64,000 nt of DNA from an uncultured Desulfovibrio sp. (GCA_934546745.1 CAKTDV010000007.1:1-64000), one strand, 5' to 3'. Counted from the first letter of the stretch, positions 6,570-14,707 are shown. Program-made: numbers and translations. The notes: generated by a model not told the origin, from the sequence alone.

Positions 6570-7550
6570 ATGCATGACAGGCTTGATCTCGCCATCTGGC
6601 TGGAGCCAGGACTTTTACAGCGGCTTGAGGAAGAGGGCATTCAGGCGCATCTGAATTTCTGGAAATTGCCGGAATGCAAGGCGCTTGACATCGGCATCGA
6701 CTTTCCCTTCATGAAGGCGGGAAAGGTCAATATCTTTATTGCCACGGACAAAAACGTTCGCGTGGAGAATCTTTCTCCATTATTAAAAGATGCCGAGATA
6801 TTGAACACCCTGTTCAATGAGTTTGTCGCCACGGAAACCTGCCCTGCCAAAACAAAATGCCTGAAGGCAACCCGCCCAGCGCAGGAGGGCTGTAAGGCCT
6901 CCACGTTTTGCCTATGTTGTCTGGAAGAGTGTGTAAAATGCCGCGATGCGTATGGTGGGCGGTTGATAGAGATTGATGTCGCAAACGCGCCGTGTACCCA
7001 TACCTGCGAATGCGGGCGGCAGTATGTCCGCCTGCGGTTGACGGGCGATGCCATCACGGAGAGCTATAGAAAAGAGGACATTCCTTACTCAAAATTTGAA
7101 TATTACACGTCGCGTCTGGAATTTCTTGATTTTCGCCTGAACAATGTCCGCAGCCTTCCATCATCATTGTTGCGCTCTGTAAATACCTATCCAAAGTTGA
7201 GCAAGATACGTTGCTTCCTTATGCTGCAATCAAGCGAAAAACTTGTTCTGTATAACAAAAATTATAGAAAAGTTCGTCCTCTTGAAAAGGAAAAATGGGA
7301 TCGGTATCTGCCGCATCCGGAAAAAACGTCCTCTCTCTGGCGGAAACTGAAGAAGGAGGAAAAGGCAATTCTCGCCTATCAATGGAACAACGACACCGAG
7401 GAACAGAGTTTTTCCCTGTTTACCGGAATAAAAAGCAGCGACATCTCTTTGAGGACCTTTGTTTTCTTCTTGCTGATGTCAACGTTTTTCGGTATCCTGC
7501 CCTCTCTCATAGCCTCCGCCATCTGGGAAAAGATAAGAGACCTTTTGTGA
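6570..7550 (+). CDS. Unknown protein with Cys cluster and C-terminal membrane anchor
   Basis: A 326-residue protein with no domain I recognise. Residues about 90-150 contain a dense cysteine cluster (CPAKTKCLKA, CKASTFCLCCLEECVKCRDA, CTHTCECGRQY), suggesting metal binding. The last 35 residues hold one hydrophobic helix (FVFFLLMSTFFGILPSLIAS) before a short charged tail, so it is probably tail-anchored. The start at 6570 (MHDRLDLAIWLEPGLL) is chosen because upstream codons look non-coding in this frame. Its DNA is visibly more AT-rich than its neighbours, a sign of separate origin. Position between immunity and virion genes fits a lysogenic-conversion or anti-phage gene, but that is inference only. 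Confidence 0.65.
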   Translation: MHDRLDLAIWLEPGLLQRLEEEGIQAHLNFWKLPECKALDIGIDFPFMKAGKVNIFIATDKNVRVENLSPLLKDAEILNTLFNEFVATETCPAKTKCLKATRPAQEGCKASTFCLCCLEECVKCRDAYGGRLIEIDVANAPCTHTCECGRQYVRLRLTGDAITESYRKEDIPYSKFEYYTSRLEFLDFRLNNVRSLPSSLLRSVNTYPKLSKIRCFLMLQSSEKLVLYNKNYRKVRPLEKEKWDRYLPHPEKTSSLWRKLKKEEKAILAYQWNNDTEEQSFSLFTGIKSSDISLRTFVFFLLMSTFFGILPSLIASAIWEKIRDLL

Positions 7551-7558
7551 GTCGCGCC

Positions 7559-8128
7559 ATGTCACCCCTCGTCTACGAAATCATAGATCCGACTGTTCTC
7601 CCAGGGGATCTCAGCGGCCTGATTTGGGCGCTGCGCGAGGAACTGGCCGTTCCCGCCGCCTACTATCCCGGCTTTGCCGAGTGGTTCCACAAGGTGGTGC
7701 TGGAGCTGACGGAAGGCATGCGCGGCCTTGTGCTGGCGCGGGAGCAAGGCCGCATCATTGGCGTCAACATCCTGAAGCTTCATCAGGCGGAAAACAAGTT
7801 GTGCACCTTCTGGGTCAATCCCGCATTTCGCCAGCGGCATATCGCCACGGCGCTGCTGGACAGGAGCCTTGCCTGTTTTGGTAGCGAGTCCCCGCGTATC
7901 ACCGTGCCGCAATGTGTGCTTGGCGACTTCACTCCCTTTGTGGAGCAGGGGCGTTTTTTGCCTGTGGAGGCAAAGAAGGGGCTGTACCACAGCGGCGAGA
8001 CGGAACATTTTTTCAGGATTGTGAACCCGCTGTCAGGGCGTCAAGCGCGGCCGACTGTGAAGCTGTCAGCCAGGCATAGTTCTGCGGCGCTCGCTTCGCG
8101 ATGCCCTGGAGGGCGACGGCGGGCATAG
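7559..8128 (+). CDS. GNAT-family N-acetyltransferase
   Basis: A 189-residue protein starting nine bases after the upstream stop. The GNAT core is visible: RGLVLAREQGRIIGVNILKL (beta strands), then CTFWVNPAFRQRHIATALLD, containing the acetyl-CoA loop (R-Q-R-H-I-A). The substrate is unknown. The last 38 residues (from about 8013) are encoded antisense to the end of the ASCH gene and look non-conserved, so the original stop may have been lost by rearrangement. Confidence 0.7.
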   Translation: MSPLVYEIIDPTVLPGDLSGLIWALREELAVPAAYYPGFAEWFHKVVLELTEGMRGLVLAREQGRIIGVNILKLHQAENKLCTFWVNPAFRQRHIATALLDRSLACFGSESPRITVPQCVLGDFTPFVEQGRFLPVEAKKGLYHSGETEHFFRIVNPLSGRQARPTVKLSARHSSAALASRCPGGRRRA

Positions 8129-8426
8129 GCAGAAAACGGTCAAAAAAAATGGCCGTCCCCCACGTCTTGCCTTGGTAATAGTTCTGGAAGTCACTTTCCG
8201 TCACACAGGAAAGCGACTTCGTTTTTTCCCAGAGCTCCTCCAGCGGGAAAACGCAAATCTCCCGGGGAGCGAACCAGCCGCAAATCCGCTTGACGGGGAA
8301 GGATTCATACACAAATATCCGCTCCGGCCGCCTGTCGCGCGGAAAGCTCTTGCGCAGCTCGACAAATTTCTGACCGTTCCGTATATACCGCACGTATCTG
8401 GGCTTGATTGAAAGCAGCATGTCCAT
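8013..8426 (-). CDS. ASCH/PUA-like domain protein
   Basis: A 137-residue protein beginning MDMLLSIKPRYVRYIRNGQK, followed by FVELRKSFPRDRRPERIFVY and SFPVKRICGWFAPREICVFP. This is the ASCH signature: 'LLSIKP.Y...I..G.K..ELRK', then a Y.S.PVK..G. stretch. ASCH proteins are small RNA-binding or RNA-modifying folds, and many are phage-borne. It converges on the GNAT gene with a 116-base tail overlap. The ATG lacks a clear ribosome site; ATG 8420 is the alternative. Confidence 0.7.
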   Translation of the reverse strand: MDMLLSIKPRYVRYIRNGQKFVELRKSFPRDRRPERIFVYESFPVKRICGWFAPREICVFPLEELWEKTKSLSCVTESDFQNYYQGKTWGTAIFFDRFLPMPAVALQGIAKRAPQNYAWLTASQSAALDALTAGSQS

Positions 8427-8469
8427 GGTGTTGTTGTAGGTTGCGGGATACTGGAAGTCAACGTTCGCC

Positions 8470-8637
8470 CCTTGACAGCTCCTTCTCCTTTTTAAAAAAA
8501 GAGCGAAAGGATAAAAAAATACTTCTGCTAAAATTACTGGAAGATATAAAAAAGCCTCTCTAAAAGCAAAACCCGTTCCAAAAATCCTCCTTTTTGCGCG
8601 AAAGTTGTAAAATTTACAACTTTCGCGCTTTTTTCTT
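8470..8637 (+). terminator. AT-rich block ending in a strong terminator; possible small RNA
   Basis: GCGCGAAAGTTGTAAA (8596-8611) and TTTACAACTTTCGCGC (8613-8628) form a 16-bp perfect stem, followed by TTTTTTCTT on the plus strand. No plus-strand protein gene ends nearby. A TTGACA (8472-8477) with AT-rich DNA about 17 bases on could start a short transcript, which would contain the anti-Shine-Dalgarno-like ATCCTCCTTTTT (8584-8595). The site also insulates the virion operon from upstream transcription. Confidence 0.55.
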
Positions 8638-8688
8638 GCTCCTTTTTCGCGCGCCGGGCTATGTCTTCCGCAAAGGAGGGTGGAGGCC

Positions 8689-9198
8689 ATGACGGACACG
8701 ACGGCCAGCATAGCGGAAAGGCCTGAAAACGGGATCGGGACGGCGGAAACGCCGGAAACCCCCGTGGCCGGGGGCGAGACCCCCGTAGCCGGGGGCGAGA
8801 CCCCCGTATCCGGGGGCGAGACCCCCGTAACCGGGGGCGCGGATGCCGCGCCCGGCGCGGGAACGGGCGGTGGAAGCGGCGCGACGGCGCCGGAACCCGG
8901 CCCCGACGCCTCCGGGGAGGGAGGGGACGCGCCCGGCGTGCCCGACGCGCCGGAAGCCCCCGAACCGGCGGAGCCGCTGCCCACGGACGAGGAGCGTCTG
9001 GCGCTCTACCTGCGGGCCGAGCGCGCCATCCTGCTGGGGCACCAGTCCTACAGCATCGAGGGGCTGACCTACACCCGCGCCGATCTGGGCAGGGTGCAGG
9101 CCGTGATCGCCTCGCTGCGCGCCCGCCTTGCCGCGCGGCAGGCCAGCGCCTCGGGCGCGGGCTGGGGCGGCGTGCGCACCGTGGGCGTGAGGTTCTGA
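8689..9198 (+). CDS. Head-tail connector-like protein (gpW/DUF6148 type) with repeat-rich N-terminus
   Basis: ATG 8689 follows AAAGGAGGG at good spacing; GTG 8680 is the alternative. The N-terminal 110 residues are low-complexity, with four tandem TPVxGGE units. The C-terminal 60 residues (DEERLALYLRAERAILLGHQ, then SIEGLTYTRADLGRVQAVIA) resemble gpW/DUF6148 small phage head-tail proteins. It is the first gene of the virion operon and ends just before the portal GTG. Confidence 0.6.
   Translation: MTDTTASIAERPENGIGTAETPETPVAGGETPVAGGETPVSGGETPVTGGADAAPGAGTGGGSGATAPEPGPDASGEGGDAPGVPDAPEAPEPAEPLPTDEERLALYLRAERAILLGHQSYSIEGLTYTRADLGRVQAVIASLRARLAARQASASGAGWGGVRTVGVRF
8758..8839 (+). repeat. Four tandem 21-bp repeats within the connector gene
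   Basis: Four units of the form ACCCCCGTnnCCGGGGGCGAG begin at 8758, 8779, 8800 and 8821, differing only at two central bases (gg, ag, at, aa). Each unit is itself a CCCCCGT/CCGGGGG palindrome. The repeats encode TPV(A/A/S/T)GGE. Confidence 0.85.
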
Positions 9199-9199
9199 C

Positions 9200-10750
9200 G
9201 TGGCCGTGTACGACGCCCTGACGCGCGGCGTGGCCCAGGCCCTGGGGCTGTTCGCGCCCGGCATGGCCCGGCGCTGGCTGCGGGAGCGGGCGCGGCTGCG
9301 CGCCGCCTGCGCGGGTTACGGCGGGGCGCGCCGGGACGGGGCCAACGGCGGCTACCGCCCCCTTGACGGCAACGTCAACGCCCGCAACCTGCGCGACCGC
9401 AGGCTCCTCCAGGCCCGCGCGCGCCAGCTGGCCGACGATCACCCGCTGGTGGCGGGTGCGCTGGAGAAGCTGGTCAACAACGTCATCTTTCAGGGCTTCC
9501 GGCCGCAGGTGCAGTTGCGCGCCGCGGACGGCGCGTACCGCGACGCCGAGAACCGGCGGCTGGAGCAACGCTGGCGGGACTGGGCGGAGGCCGTGCGCTG
9601 GCACGACGTGGAGCGCCTGGCCCTGCGCCATTGTGTGACGGACGGCGGCTGCCTTGTCCACCATTTTCCCCGGCGGGATTTTCTGGCGCGCGGGCTTGCG
9701 CCCCTGGGGCTGGAGCTGCTGCCGCTGGACGCCCTTGACGAGGGCGTCTGGGGCCTTCTGCCCAACGGCAACCGCGCCGTGGGCGGCGTGGAGATCGACC
9801 GCTACGGCGATCCCGTGGCCTGGCATGTGCGGCGCGACGCCCTCTACGGCGATCTTTCCGGCGTGGCCCTCTGGCCAGCGCCGGGCGCGGTGTCTTCCGT
9901 ATCCGTGGGGGAGAGCGTCCGCCTGCCGCGCGACACCTGCCACATGCTCTCGCGCCCGCGCCGCATCGGCGAGCTGCTCCCCGTGAGCTGGCTGCACGCC
10001 GTCATCATGAGCCTGCACGATCTGGACGAGTACGAGTCCAGCGAGCGCATCGGCGCGCGGCTGGCGGCGGCCTTCGGCGTCTTCGTGACGCAGAAGGACG
10101 AGTACGCCTACGCGGGCAACGACCTCACGGGGCAGGCGCGCGCGCCCCTTTCCGGCGGGCACGACAGCGCCGGGCGCGTCCTCTCCGGGCAGGAATTCGT
10201 CTCGCAGGGCCGCATCGACGTGCTGCCGCCCGGCATGGACATCAGGATAGCCGAGCATAACCGCCCCGGCGGCAACTACGAGCCCTTTGTCAAGCAGATC
10301 ACCCGCTCCGTCTCCACGGGGCTGGGCATGAGCTACGAAAGTTTTTCCAACAACTACAGCGACGCCAGCTATTCCAGCGCCCGGCAGGCCGTGCTGGAGG
10401 AGCGGCGCGGCTACCGCGCCCTCCAGGAATTCCTCCTGCGCGGCCTGTGCGAACCCGTCTGGAAGGTCTGGTGCGGGCGGCAGGCGGCCTTTTTCGGCAT
10501 GGCGTGGGCGGAAAGCGCGCCCGTGCGCTGGCAGCGCGCGGGCTGGAGCTGGGTGGACCCCCAGAAGGACGCCAACGCCAACGCCCTGCGGCACGACATG
10601 GGGCTGGTCTCGCTGACGGAACTGTGCGCCGAGGAAGGGCGCGACTTTGGCGACGTGGTGGCGCAGATCAGCGCCGACCGCGCGGCCCTGCGCGCCGCCC
10701 TCGGACGGCCGGGAGGAACGGACCATGACAACGAAACCGCCAACCCCTGA
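9200..10750 (+). CDS. Phage portal protein (lambda gpB family)
   Basis: A 516-residue protein starting at GTG 9200. Family features: DGNVNARNLRDRRLLQARAR, DDHPLVAGALEKLVNNVIFQ, then GGCLVHHFPRRDF, CHMLSRPRRIGELLPVSWLH, and late MSYESFSNNYSDASYSSARQ. The last segment is the usual lambda-type portal motif. Length fits the family (gpB 533). The portal ring forms the DNA entry vertex of the head. Its end overlaps the start of the protease-capsid gene by 26 bases. No terminase gene precedes it. Confidence 0.9.
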   Translation: MAVYDALTRGVAQALGLFAPGMARRWLRERARLRAACAGYGGARRDGANGGYRPLDGNVNARNLRDRRLLQARARQLADDHPLVAGALEKLVNNVIFQGFRPQVQLRAADGAYRDAENRRLEQRWRDWAEAVRWHDVERLALRHCVTDGGCLVHHFPRRDFLARGLAPLGLELLPLDALDEGVWGLLPNGNRAVGGVEIDRYGDPVAWHVRRDALYGDLSGVALWPAPGAVSSVSVGESVRLPRDTCHMLSRPRRIGELLPVSWLHAVIMSLHDLDEYESSERIGARLAAAFGVFVTQKDEYAYAGNDLTGQARAPLSGGHDSAGRVLSGQEFVSQGRIDVLPPGMDIRIAEHNRPGGNYEPFVKQITRSVSTGLGMSYESFSNNYSDASYSSARQAVLEERRGYRALQEFLLRGLCEPVWKVWCGRQAAFFGMAWAESAPVRWQRAGWSWVDPQKDANANALRHDMGLVSLTELCAEEGRDFGDVVAQISADRAALRAALGRPGGTDHDNETANP

Positions 10751-12923
10751 GCGCGGGGAGAACAAACCGGCCTACCTGCGGCGCTGCGTGGCCGCCCTGC
10801 GCGCCGGAGGCATGGACGGGGACGCGGCCTTTGCCGCCTGCGCGCTGGAGGCCTCGCGCCATACGCTGGGCGCGTCCGCGCCGCGCCGCCTCATGGGCGG
10901 GCGCGTGCGTCTGGAGGGCGCGCCGTCGCCGGAAGCGCCGGAATTGCCGAAACAACGGGAACCGCCGGAACCGCCGGAACGGGCGGACGGCGGCGGCTTC
11001 GCCATTCTGGCCTATACGGGCGCGGAGGTGTGCCAGTGGGACTACCGCTTCGTCATCGATCTTGCGGGCCTGCGCATGGCGCACAACGCCGTGCCCGCCC
11101 TGCGGGAGCACGACCGCGAGGCCGTGGTGGGCATGACGGAGCGCGCCACCGTAACCGGGGCCGGGCTGCTCCTGCACGGGCGCTTCCTGCCGGTCACCGG
11201 GGCGGCCCGCCAGGTGCGGGCGCTGGCCGAGGCCGGGTTTCCGTGGCAGGCCAGCATCGGCGTCATGCCGCTGCGCATTGAGGAGATAGGCCAGGGCCAG
11301 AGCGTGGAGGTCAACGGCCGCGTCGTCGCGGGGCCGCTGGACGTGTGGCGCGAGGCCCGCGTGGATGAGATATCCTTTGTAGCTTTGGGCGCGGACGGCG
11401 ATACCGCCGCCGTGGCCATGAGGAGGAACGGGATGCCGGACATGTCTGAACTGGAAAGGACGGAGGAACGGCGCGCGGAAGAGGAGCGCGCCGGGGAAGG
11501 GAAAACGCCTGAGACCCCGGACGCCGCCGGACGCGCGGAGGAAACGCCGGACGGGGAAACGGAAGACGGGAAAAAGGACGGCGGGAAAAAGGACGGAAGC
11601 CCGGCGGGCGAGGCCCTGTCCCGCGCCGAGGGGGATCGCCTGCGGGGCATCCTGCGGCTGTGCGGCGCGCTGGGGCTTGACGCGGCCACGGCGCACGACT
11701 GGGTGGCGCGCGGCCTGTCGCTGGCCCAGGCGCGGGAGGCCGCGCTGACGGCGCTGGAGCGGCGGCCCGGCGGCCAGCCCGTCCCGCGCGGCCTCGCCCT
11801 TGGGGAGGACGAATCCGACCGCTTCCGGCGCGCCGCCGTGGAGGGGCTCTGCCTGCGTCAGGGCCTTGCCCCCGGCCCGCGCGGCAAAGGCCCCGAACCC
11901 GGCGCGGAGCGCTTCCGGGCGCTGGGGCCGCTGGGGCTGGCGCGCCTCTGCCTGTCCCGCGCCGGGGAGCGGGCGGAGTGGCTTTCGGCCTCCGAGGCGG
12001 CGCGCCGCATCCTCTCGCCGGAAATGCGCCTTGCCGCCGCCGGTCAGGATTACGCGGCCATCTTCGCCGATGTCATGCACAAGTTCCTGCTGCGGGGCTA
12101 CGAGGCCGAGGAGCGCACCTTTCTGCCGCTGGCCGAGCGCATGACGGCCACGGACTTCCGCGACATGCACGGCGTGAGCTTCTCGGCGGATCTCGATCTG
12201 GCCGAGGTGCCCGAAAACGGGGAATACGCCTACGCCTCGCCCGTGGCCGCGTCCGAGAAGTTCCGCGTGGCCAAGTACGGCCGCATCCTGCGCATCTCGT
12301 GGGAGCAGATCGTCAACGACGACCTTTCCGCCTTCTCGCGCCTGCCCGCGGCCTTTGGCGCGGCCTGGGGCCGCAAGCAGAACGACATCTTCTACGCCGC
12401 CCTCACCACCGGCCTCATGGCCGACGGCAAACCCCTTGCCGACGCCGCGCACAACAACCTCGTGAGCGCCGGCACGGGCGTCACCAGCGAGGCGCTGGCC
12501 AGGGCGCGCCGCCTCATGCGGCAGCAACGGGGCCTCAGGGGCGAGCGGCTCAACATCGCGCCCACCTTCCTGGTGGTGCCGCCCTCGCAGGAAACGGCGG
12601 CGGAAGTGCTGCTCCACTCGCTGGCGCAGCCCGAGGCCGCCAACGCCGCCGTCTACAACCCGTGGGCCTCCGGTCGTCTGCGGCACATCGTCGAGCCGCG
12701 CCTGGAGGCCGACACGGGGCCGTCGCCCTGGTACGTCTTCGCAAGCCCGGCGCAGGCCCCGGTCATGGCCGTTTCCTGGCTCAACGGCGAGGAGGGGCCC
12801 ACCGTCACCCAGCACGAGGTTCCCGGCGTGGACGGCCTGGCCTGGAAGGTGCGCGGCGTCTTCGGCGTGGGCCCGCTCGACTGGCGCGGCGTGGTCAGAA
12901 ACGACGGGGCCAGCGCGCTGTAG
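10725..12923 (+). CDS. Fused prohead protease and major capsid protein
   Basis: ATG 10725 follows GGGAGGA within the portal gene, giving 732 residues. Residues about 75-240 form the protease: VCQWDYRFVIDLAGLRMAHN, VPALREHDREAVVGMTER, FPWQASIGVMPLRIEEIGQG and ARVDEISFVALGADGDTA. This is the herpesvirus/HK97-like prohead protease pattern with an H-D-R and an ISFV segment. Residues 245-310 are a charged, scaffold-like linker. From about 400 the capsid shell follows (SAREKF-type segment VAASEKFRVAKYGRILRIS, RKQNDIFYAALTTGLMADGK, to the end). One chain thus supplies protease, scaffold and shell. Such fusions are known in some phages. Confidence 0.85.
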   Translation: MTTKPPTPERGENKPAYLRRCVAALRAGGMDGDAAFAACALEASRHTLGASAPRRLMGGRVRLEGAPSPEAPELPKQREPPEPPERADGGGFAILAYTGAEVCQWDYRFVIDLAGLRMAHNAVPALREHDREAVVGMTERATVTGAGLLLHGRFLPVTGAARQVRALAEAGFPWQASIGVMPLRIEEIGQGQSVEVNGRVVAGPLDVWREARVDEISFVALGADGDTAAVAMRRNGMPDMSELERTEERRAEEERAGEGKTPETPDAAGRAEETPDGETEDGKKDGGKKDGSPAGEALSRAEGDRLRGILRLCGALGLDAATAHDWVARGLSLAQAREAALTALERRPGGQPVPRGLALGEDESDRFRRAAVEGLCLRQGLAPGPRGKGPEPGAERFRALGPLGLARLCLSRAGERAEWLSASEAARRILSPEMRLAAAGQDYAAIFADVMHKFLLRGYEAEERTFLPLAERMTATDFRDMHGVSFSADLDLAEVPENGEYAYASPVAASEKFRVAKYGRILRISWEQIVNDDLSAFSRLPAAFGAAWGRKQNDIFYAALTTGLMADGKPLADAAHNNLVSAGTGVTSEALARARRLMRQQRGLRGERLNIAPTFLVVPPSQETAAEVLLHSLAQPEAANAAVYNPWASGRLRHIVEPRLEADTGPSPWYVFASPAQAPVMAVSWLNGEEGPTVTQHEVPGVDGLAWKVRGVFGVGPLDWRGVVRNDGASAL

Positions 12924-12955
12924 GCCCCGCGAAACCGAGAGGAAGGAGAACTGAC

Positions 12956-13297
12956 ATGGCAACGAATTTCGTACAGCCCGGACACCTTATCGAATGCGAA
13001 CTGGACAGGGAGGCGGCCGCCGGAGAGCTGGCCGTCATCGGCTCGCTGGCGGGCATCGCCATGGACGATGTGGCCGCCCACGGCAGGGGCGTCTTCGCCA
13101 TTTCCGGCGTCTGGGAAGTGCCCAAGAAGGCCGGGGAGGCCGTGACCGCGGGCCAGAAGCTCTACCGCGACGCCTCCGGCGCGCTCACCGGCACGGCCTC
13201 GGGCAACAGCTTCGCGGGCAGCGCCTTTGCCTCGGCGCTGGCCTCCGACGCCACCGTGCGCCTGCTCCTCAACGGCGTGCCGTCCTACGCGCTGTGA
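12956..13297 (+). CDS. DUF2190 capsid decoration-like protein
   Basis: A 113-residue protein preceded by GGAAGGAG. It begins MATNFVQPGHLIECELDREA and shows the small beta-rich DUF2190 pattern: GELAVIGSLAGIAMDDVAAH, FAISGVWEVPKKAGEAVTAG, KLYRDASGALTGTASGN. These proteins follow the major capsid gene in many phages and probably decorate or stabilise the head. Confidence 0.8.
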   Translation: MATNFVQPGHLIECELDREAAAGELAVIGSLAGIAMDDVAAHGRGVFAISGVWEVPKKAGEAVTAGQKLYRDASGALTGTASGNSFAGSAFASALASDATVRLLLNGVPSYAL

Positions 13298-13307
13298 GGG
13301 GGCGGCC

Positions 13308-13910
13308 ATGATTGAGACGGCGTACATACGGCAATGGCTGGAGCGCTTCGAGAGCCGCGAGCTCTCGGCCTACGTGCCCTGCGCGAAAAAGAACTACACG
13401 GGCCGCAACAGCCGGGGCGCGTGCGGCGAGGTGCTGGGCCTTTCCGGCGTCACGGTGGGCACGGGTCTCGACCTGGGGCAGCAGCGGCTGGAGGATCTGG
13501 AGCGCATGGGCGTGGACGCGGATCTGCGGGCCCTGCTCCGGCCCTATCTGGGCCTGCGGAAGGAGGCGGCCTGCCAGCATCTGCGGGACCGCCCCCTGCG
13601 GCTGACCGAGGCGCAGTGCGACGCCCTCGACGCCGCCGTGCACGGCGACTACATCCGGCGCGCCGGGGCCATCTACAACAGCCGGGCCCTCGACGGCCCC
13701 TTTGAGGAGCTGCCGCCCCAGGCGCAGGCGGTGGTGGTGTCGCTCTACTACCACCTCGGGCGCTACGATTCCCGGCCCGGCTATCCGAAGCTCTGGGGAC
13801 ATCTGGTGCGGCGCGACTGGGCGGCGGCCGCCGCCGAACTGGAAACGGGCTTCACGCGCTACGCCCGGCGGCGCGCGCGTGAGGGCGCGCTGCTGCGGGA
13901 GCTGTGCTGA
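13308..13910 (+). CDS. Phage lysozyme-like endolysin
   Basis: A 200-residue protein with no signal peptide. SRELSAYVPCAKKNYTGRNS and LGLSGVTVGTGLDLGQQRLE resemble the substrate cleft of pesticin/T4-type lysozymes (E...Y...G..T.G.G.D.G). The later parts AVVVSLYYHLGRYDSRPGYP and HLVRRDWAAAAAEL fit the C-terminal helical lobe. It hydrolyses peptidoglycan for release. Its stop overlaps the holin start (TGATG). The location inside the head genes is unusual. Confidence 0.75.
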   Translation: MIETAYIRQWLERFESRELSAYVPCAKKNYTGRNSRGACGEVLGLSGVTVGTGLDLGQQRLEDLERMGVDADLRALLRPYLGLRKEAACQHLRDRPLRLTEAQCDALDAAVHGDYIRRAGAIYNSRALDGPFEELPPQAQAVVVSLYYHLGRYDSRPGYPKLWGHLVRRDWAAAAAELETGFTRYARRRAREGALLRELC

Positions 13911-14311
13911 TGGCCCTGCCCCTTGCGGCGGCCCTGCCTGTGCTGGGCGATCTCGTCGGCGGCCTGCTGGACGGCCTGTCCGGAGACCGCAAGGCGCGGG
14001 CGGAAGAGGCGCTGGCCGTCATCCGCGCGGTACAGAGCGAGAATGAGGGCCAGCAGCGCGTCAACGAGGCCGAGGCCAGCCATCCCTCCCTTTTTGTGGC
14101 GGGCTGGCGGCCCGCCGTGGGCTGGGTCTGCGCGGCGGGGCTGGCCTACCAGTATTTCCTGCGGCCGCTGGTGGAATGGGGGGTGGGCGTCTGGTCGCCG
14201 GGCGCGCCCCTGCCGCCCACGCTGGACGGCGGCCTCATGGAGCTGGTGCTGGCCCTGCTGGGCATCGGTGGCCTGCGGACCATCGAGAAATGCCGCGGCG
14301 TGAGGAGGTGA
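13910..14311 (+). CDS. 3TM-type holin (GTA holin family)
   Basis: A 133-residue protein. After an amphipathic first helix (LAAALPVLGDLVGGLLDGLS) comes a conserved middle part, SHPSLFVAGWRPAVGWVCAA, then GLAYQYFLRPLVEWGVGV and a final hydrophobic segment LMELVLALLGIGGLRTIEK. This is the layout of the 'holin of 3TMs, for gene-transfer release' family. It permeabilises the membrane so the preceding endolysin can act. GTG 13904 is an alternative start. Confidence 0.8.
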   Translation: MALPLAAALPVLGDLVGGLLDGLSGDRKARAEEALAVIRAVQSENEGQQRVNEAEASHPSLFVAGWRPAVGWVCAAGLAYQYFLRPLVEWGVGVWSPGAPLPPTLDGGLMELVLALLGIGGLRTIEKCRGVRR

Positions 14312-14316
14312 GCCCT

Positions 14317-14706
14317 ATGGCACGGAACATCTGGAGCGGCGCCGTCCCGGCGGACACCGAGGCGCGGGAGCGGCTGGCGCGCATGGAAGGCAGGCAGGAG
14401 GCGCTTGTGGAAAAGGTGGACGGCGTGCGCGAGGGCCTTTCCAATCTCGGCAGGCGGCTGGACGGCAAGATTGAGGCCGTGCGCGGCGACATTGCCGCCG
14501 CCCAGGCCGAACGCCGCGCGGCGGACGGCGAGCGCGAGCAGCGCTGCGGCGATCACGCCGGCCGGCTGGACAGTCTGGAGCACGACCGCACCTTCCTGCG
14601 CGGCGTGGTCTACGTGTGCGGCCTGCTCTGTACGGCGGTGCTGGCCGCGCTGGCCTGGATATGGCAGCGCGCGGGCGACGCCGTGCTGCAAACCCTGGGG
14701 AGGTAG
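14317..14706 (+). CDS. Coiled-coil protein with C-terminal membrane helix
   Basis: A 129-residue protein after GAGGAGGTG. Residues 15-95 are predicted coiled coil (RLARMEGRQEALVEKVDGVR, RLDGKIEAVRGDIAAAQAER), and residues 98-122 form one membrane helix (VVYVCGLLCTAVLAALAWIW). Position right after endolysin and holin suggests a role in lysis, for instance spanin- or XhlA-like, but no sequence motif proves it. Confidence 0.55.
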   Translation: MARNIWSGAVPADTEARERLARMEGRQEALVEKVDGVREGLSNLGRRLDGKIEAVRGDIAAAQAERRAADGEREQRCGDHAGRLDSLEHDRTFLRGVVYVCGLLCTAVLAALAWIWQRAGDAVLQTLGR

Positions 14707-14707
14707 C

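Noticed and set aside
8758..8839. CRISPR-like array
   Set aside because: The four 21-bp units are directly contiguous with no spacers and keep a protein frame.
10668..12962. A 764-codon open frame on the minus strand over the capsid gene, and similar long antisense frames (8534-10765, 18033-20312, 24758-27472)
   Set aside because: These are side effects of high GC third positions in the true plus-strand genes; they lack ribosome sites, family motifs and sensible composition.
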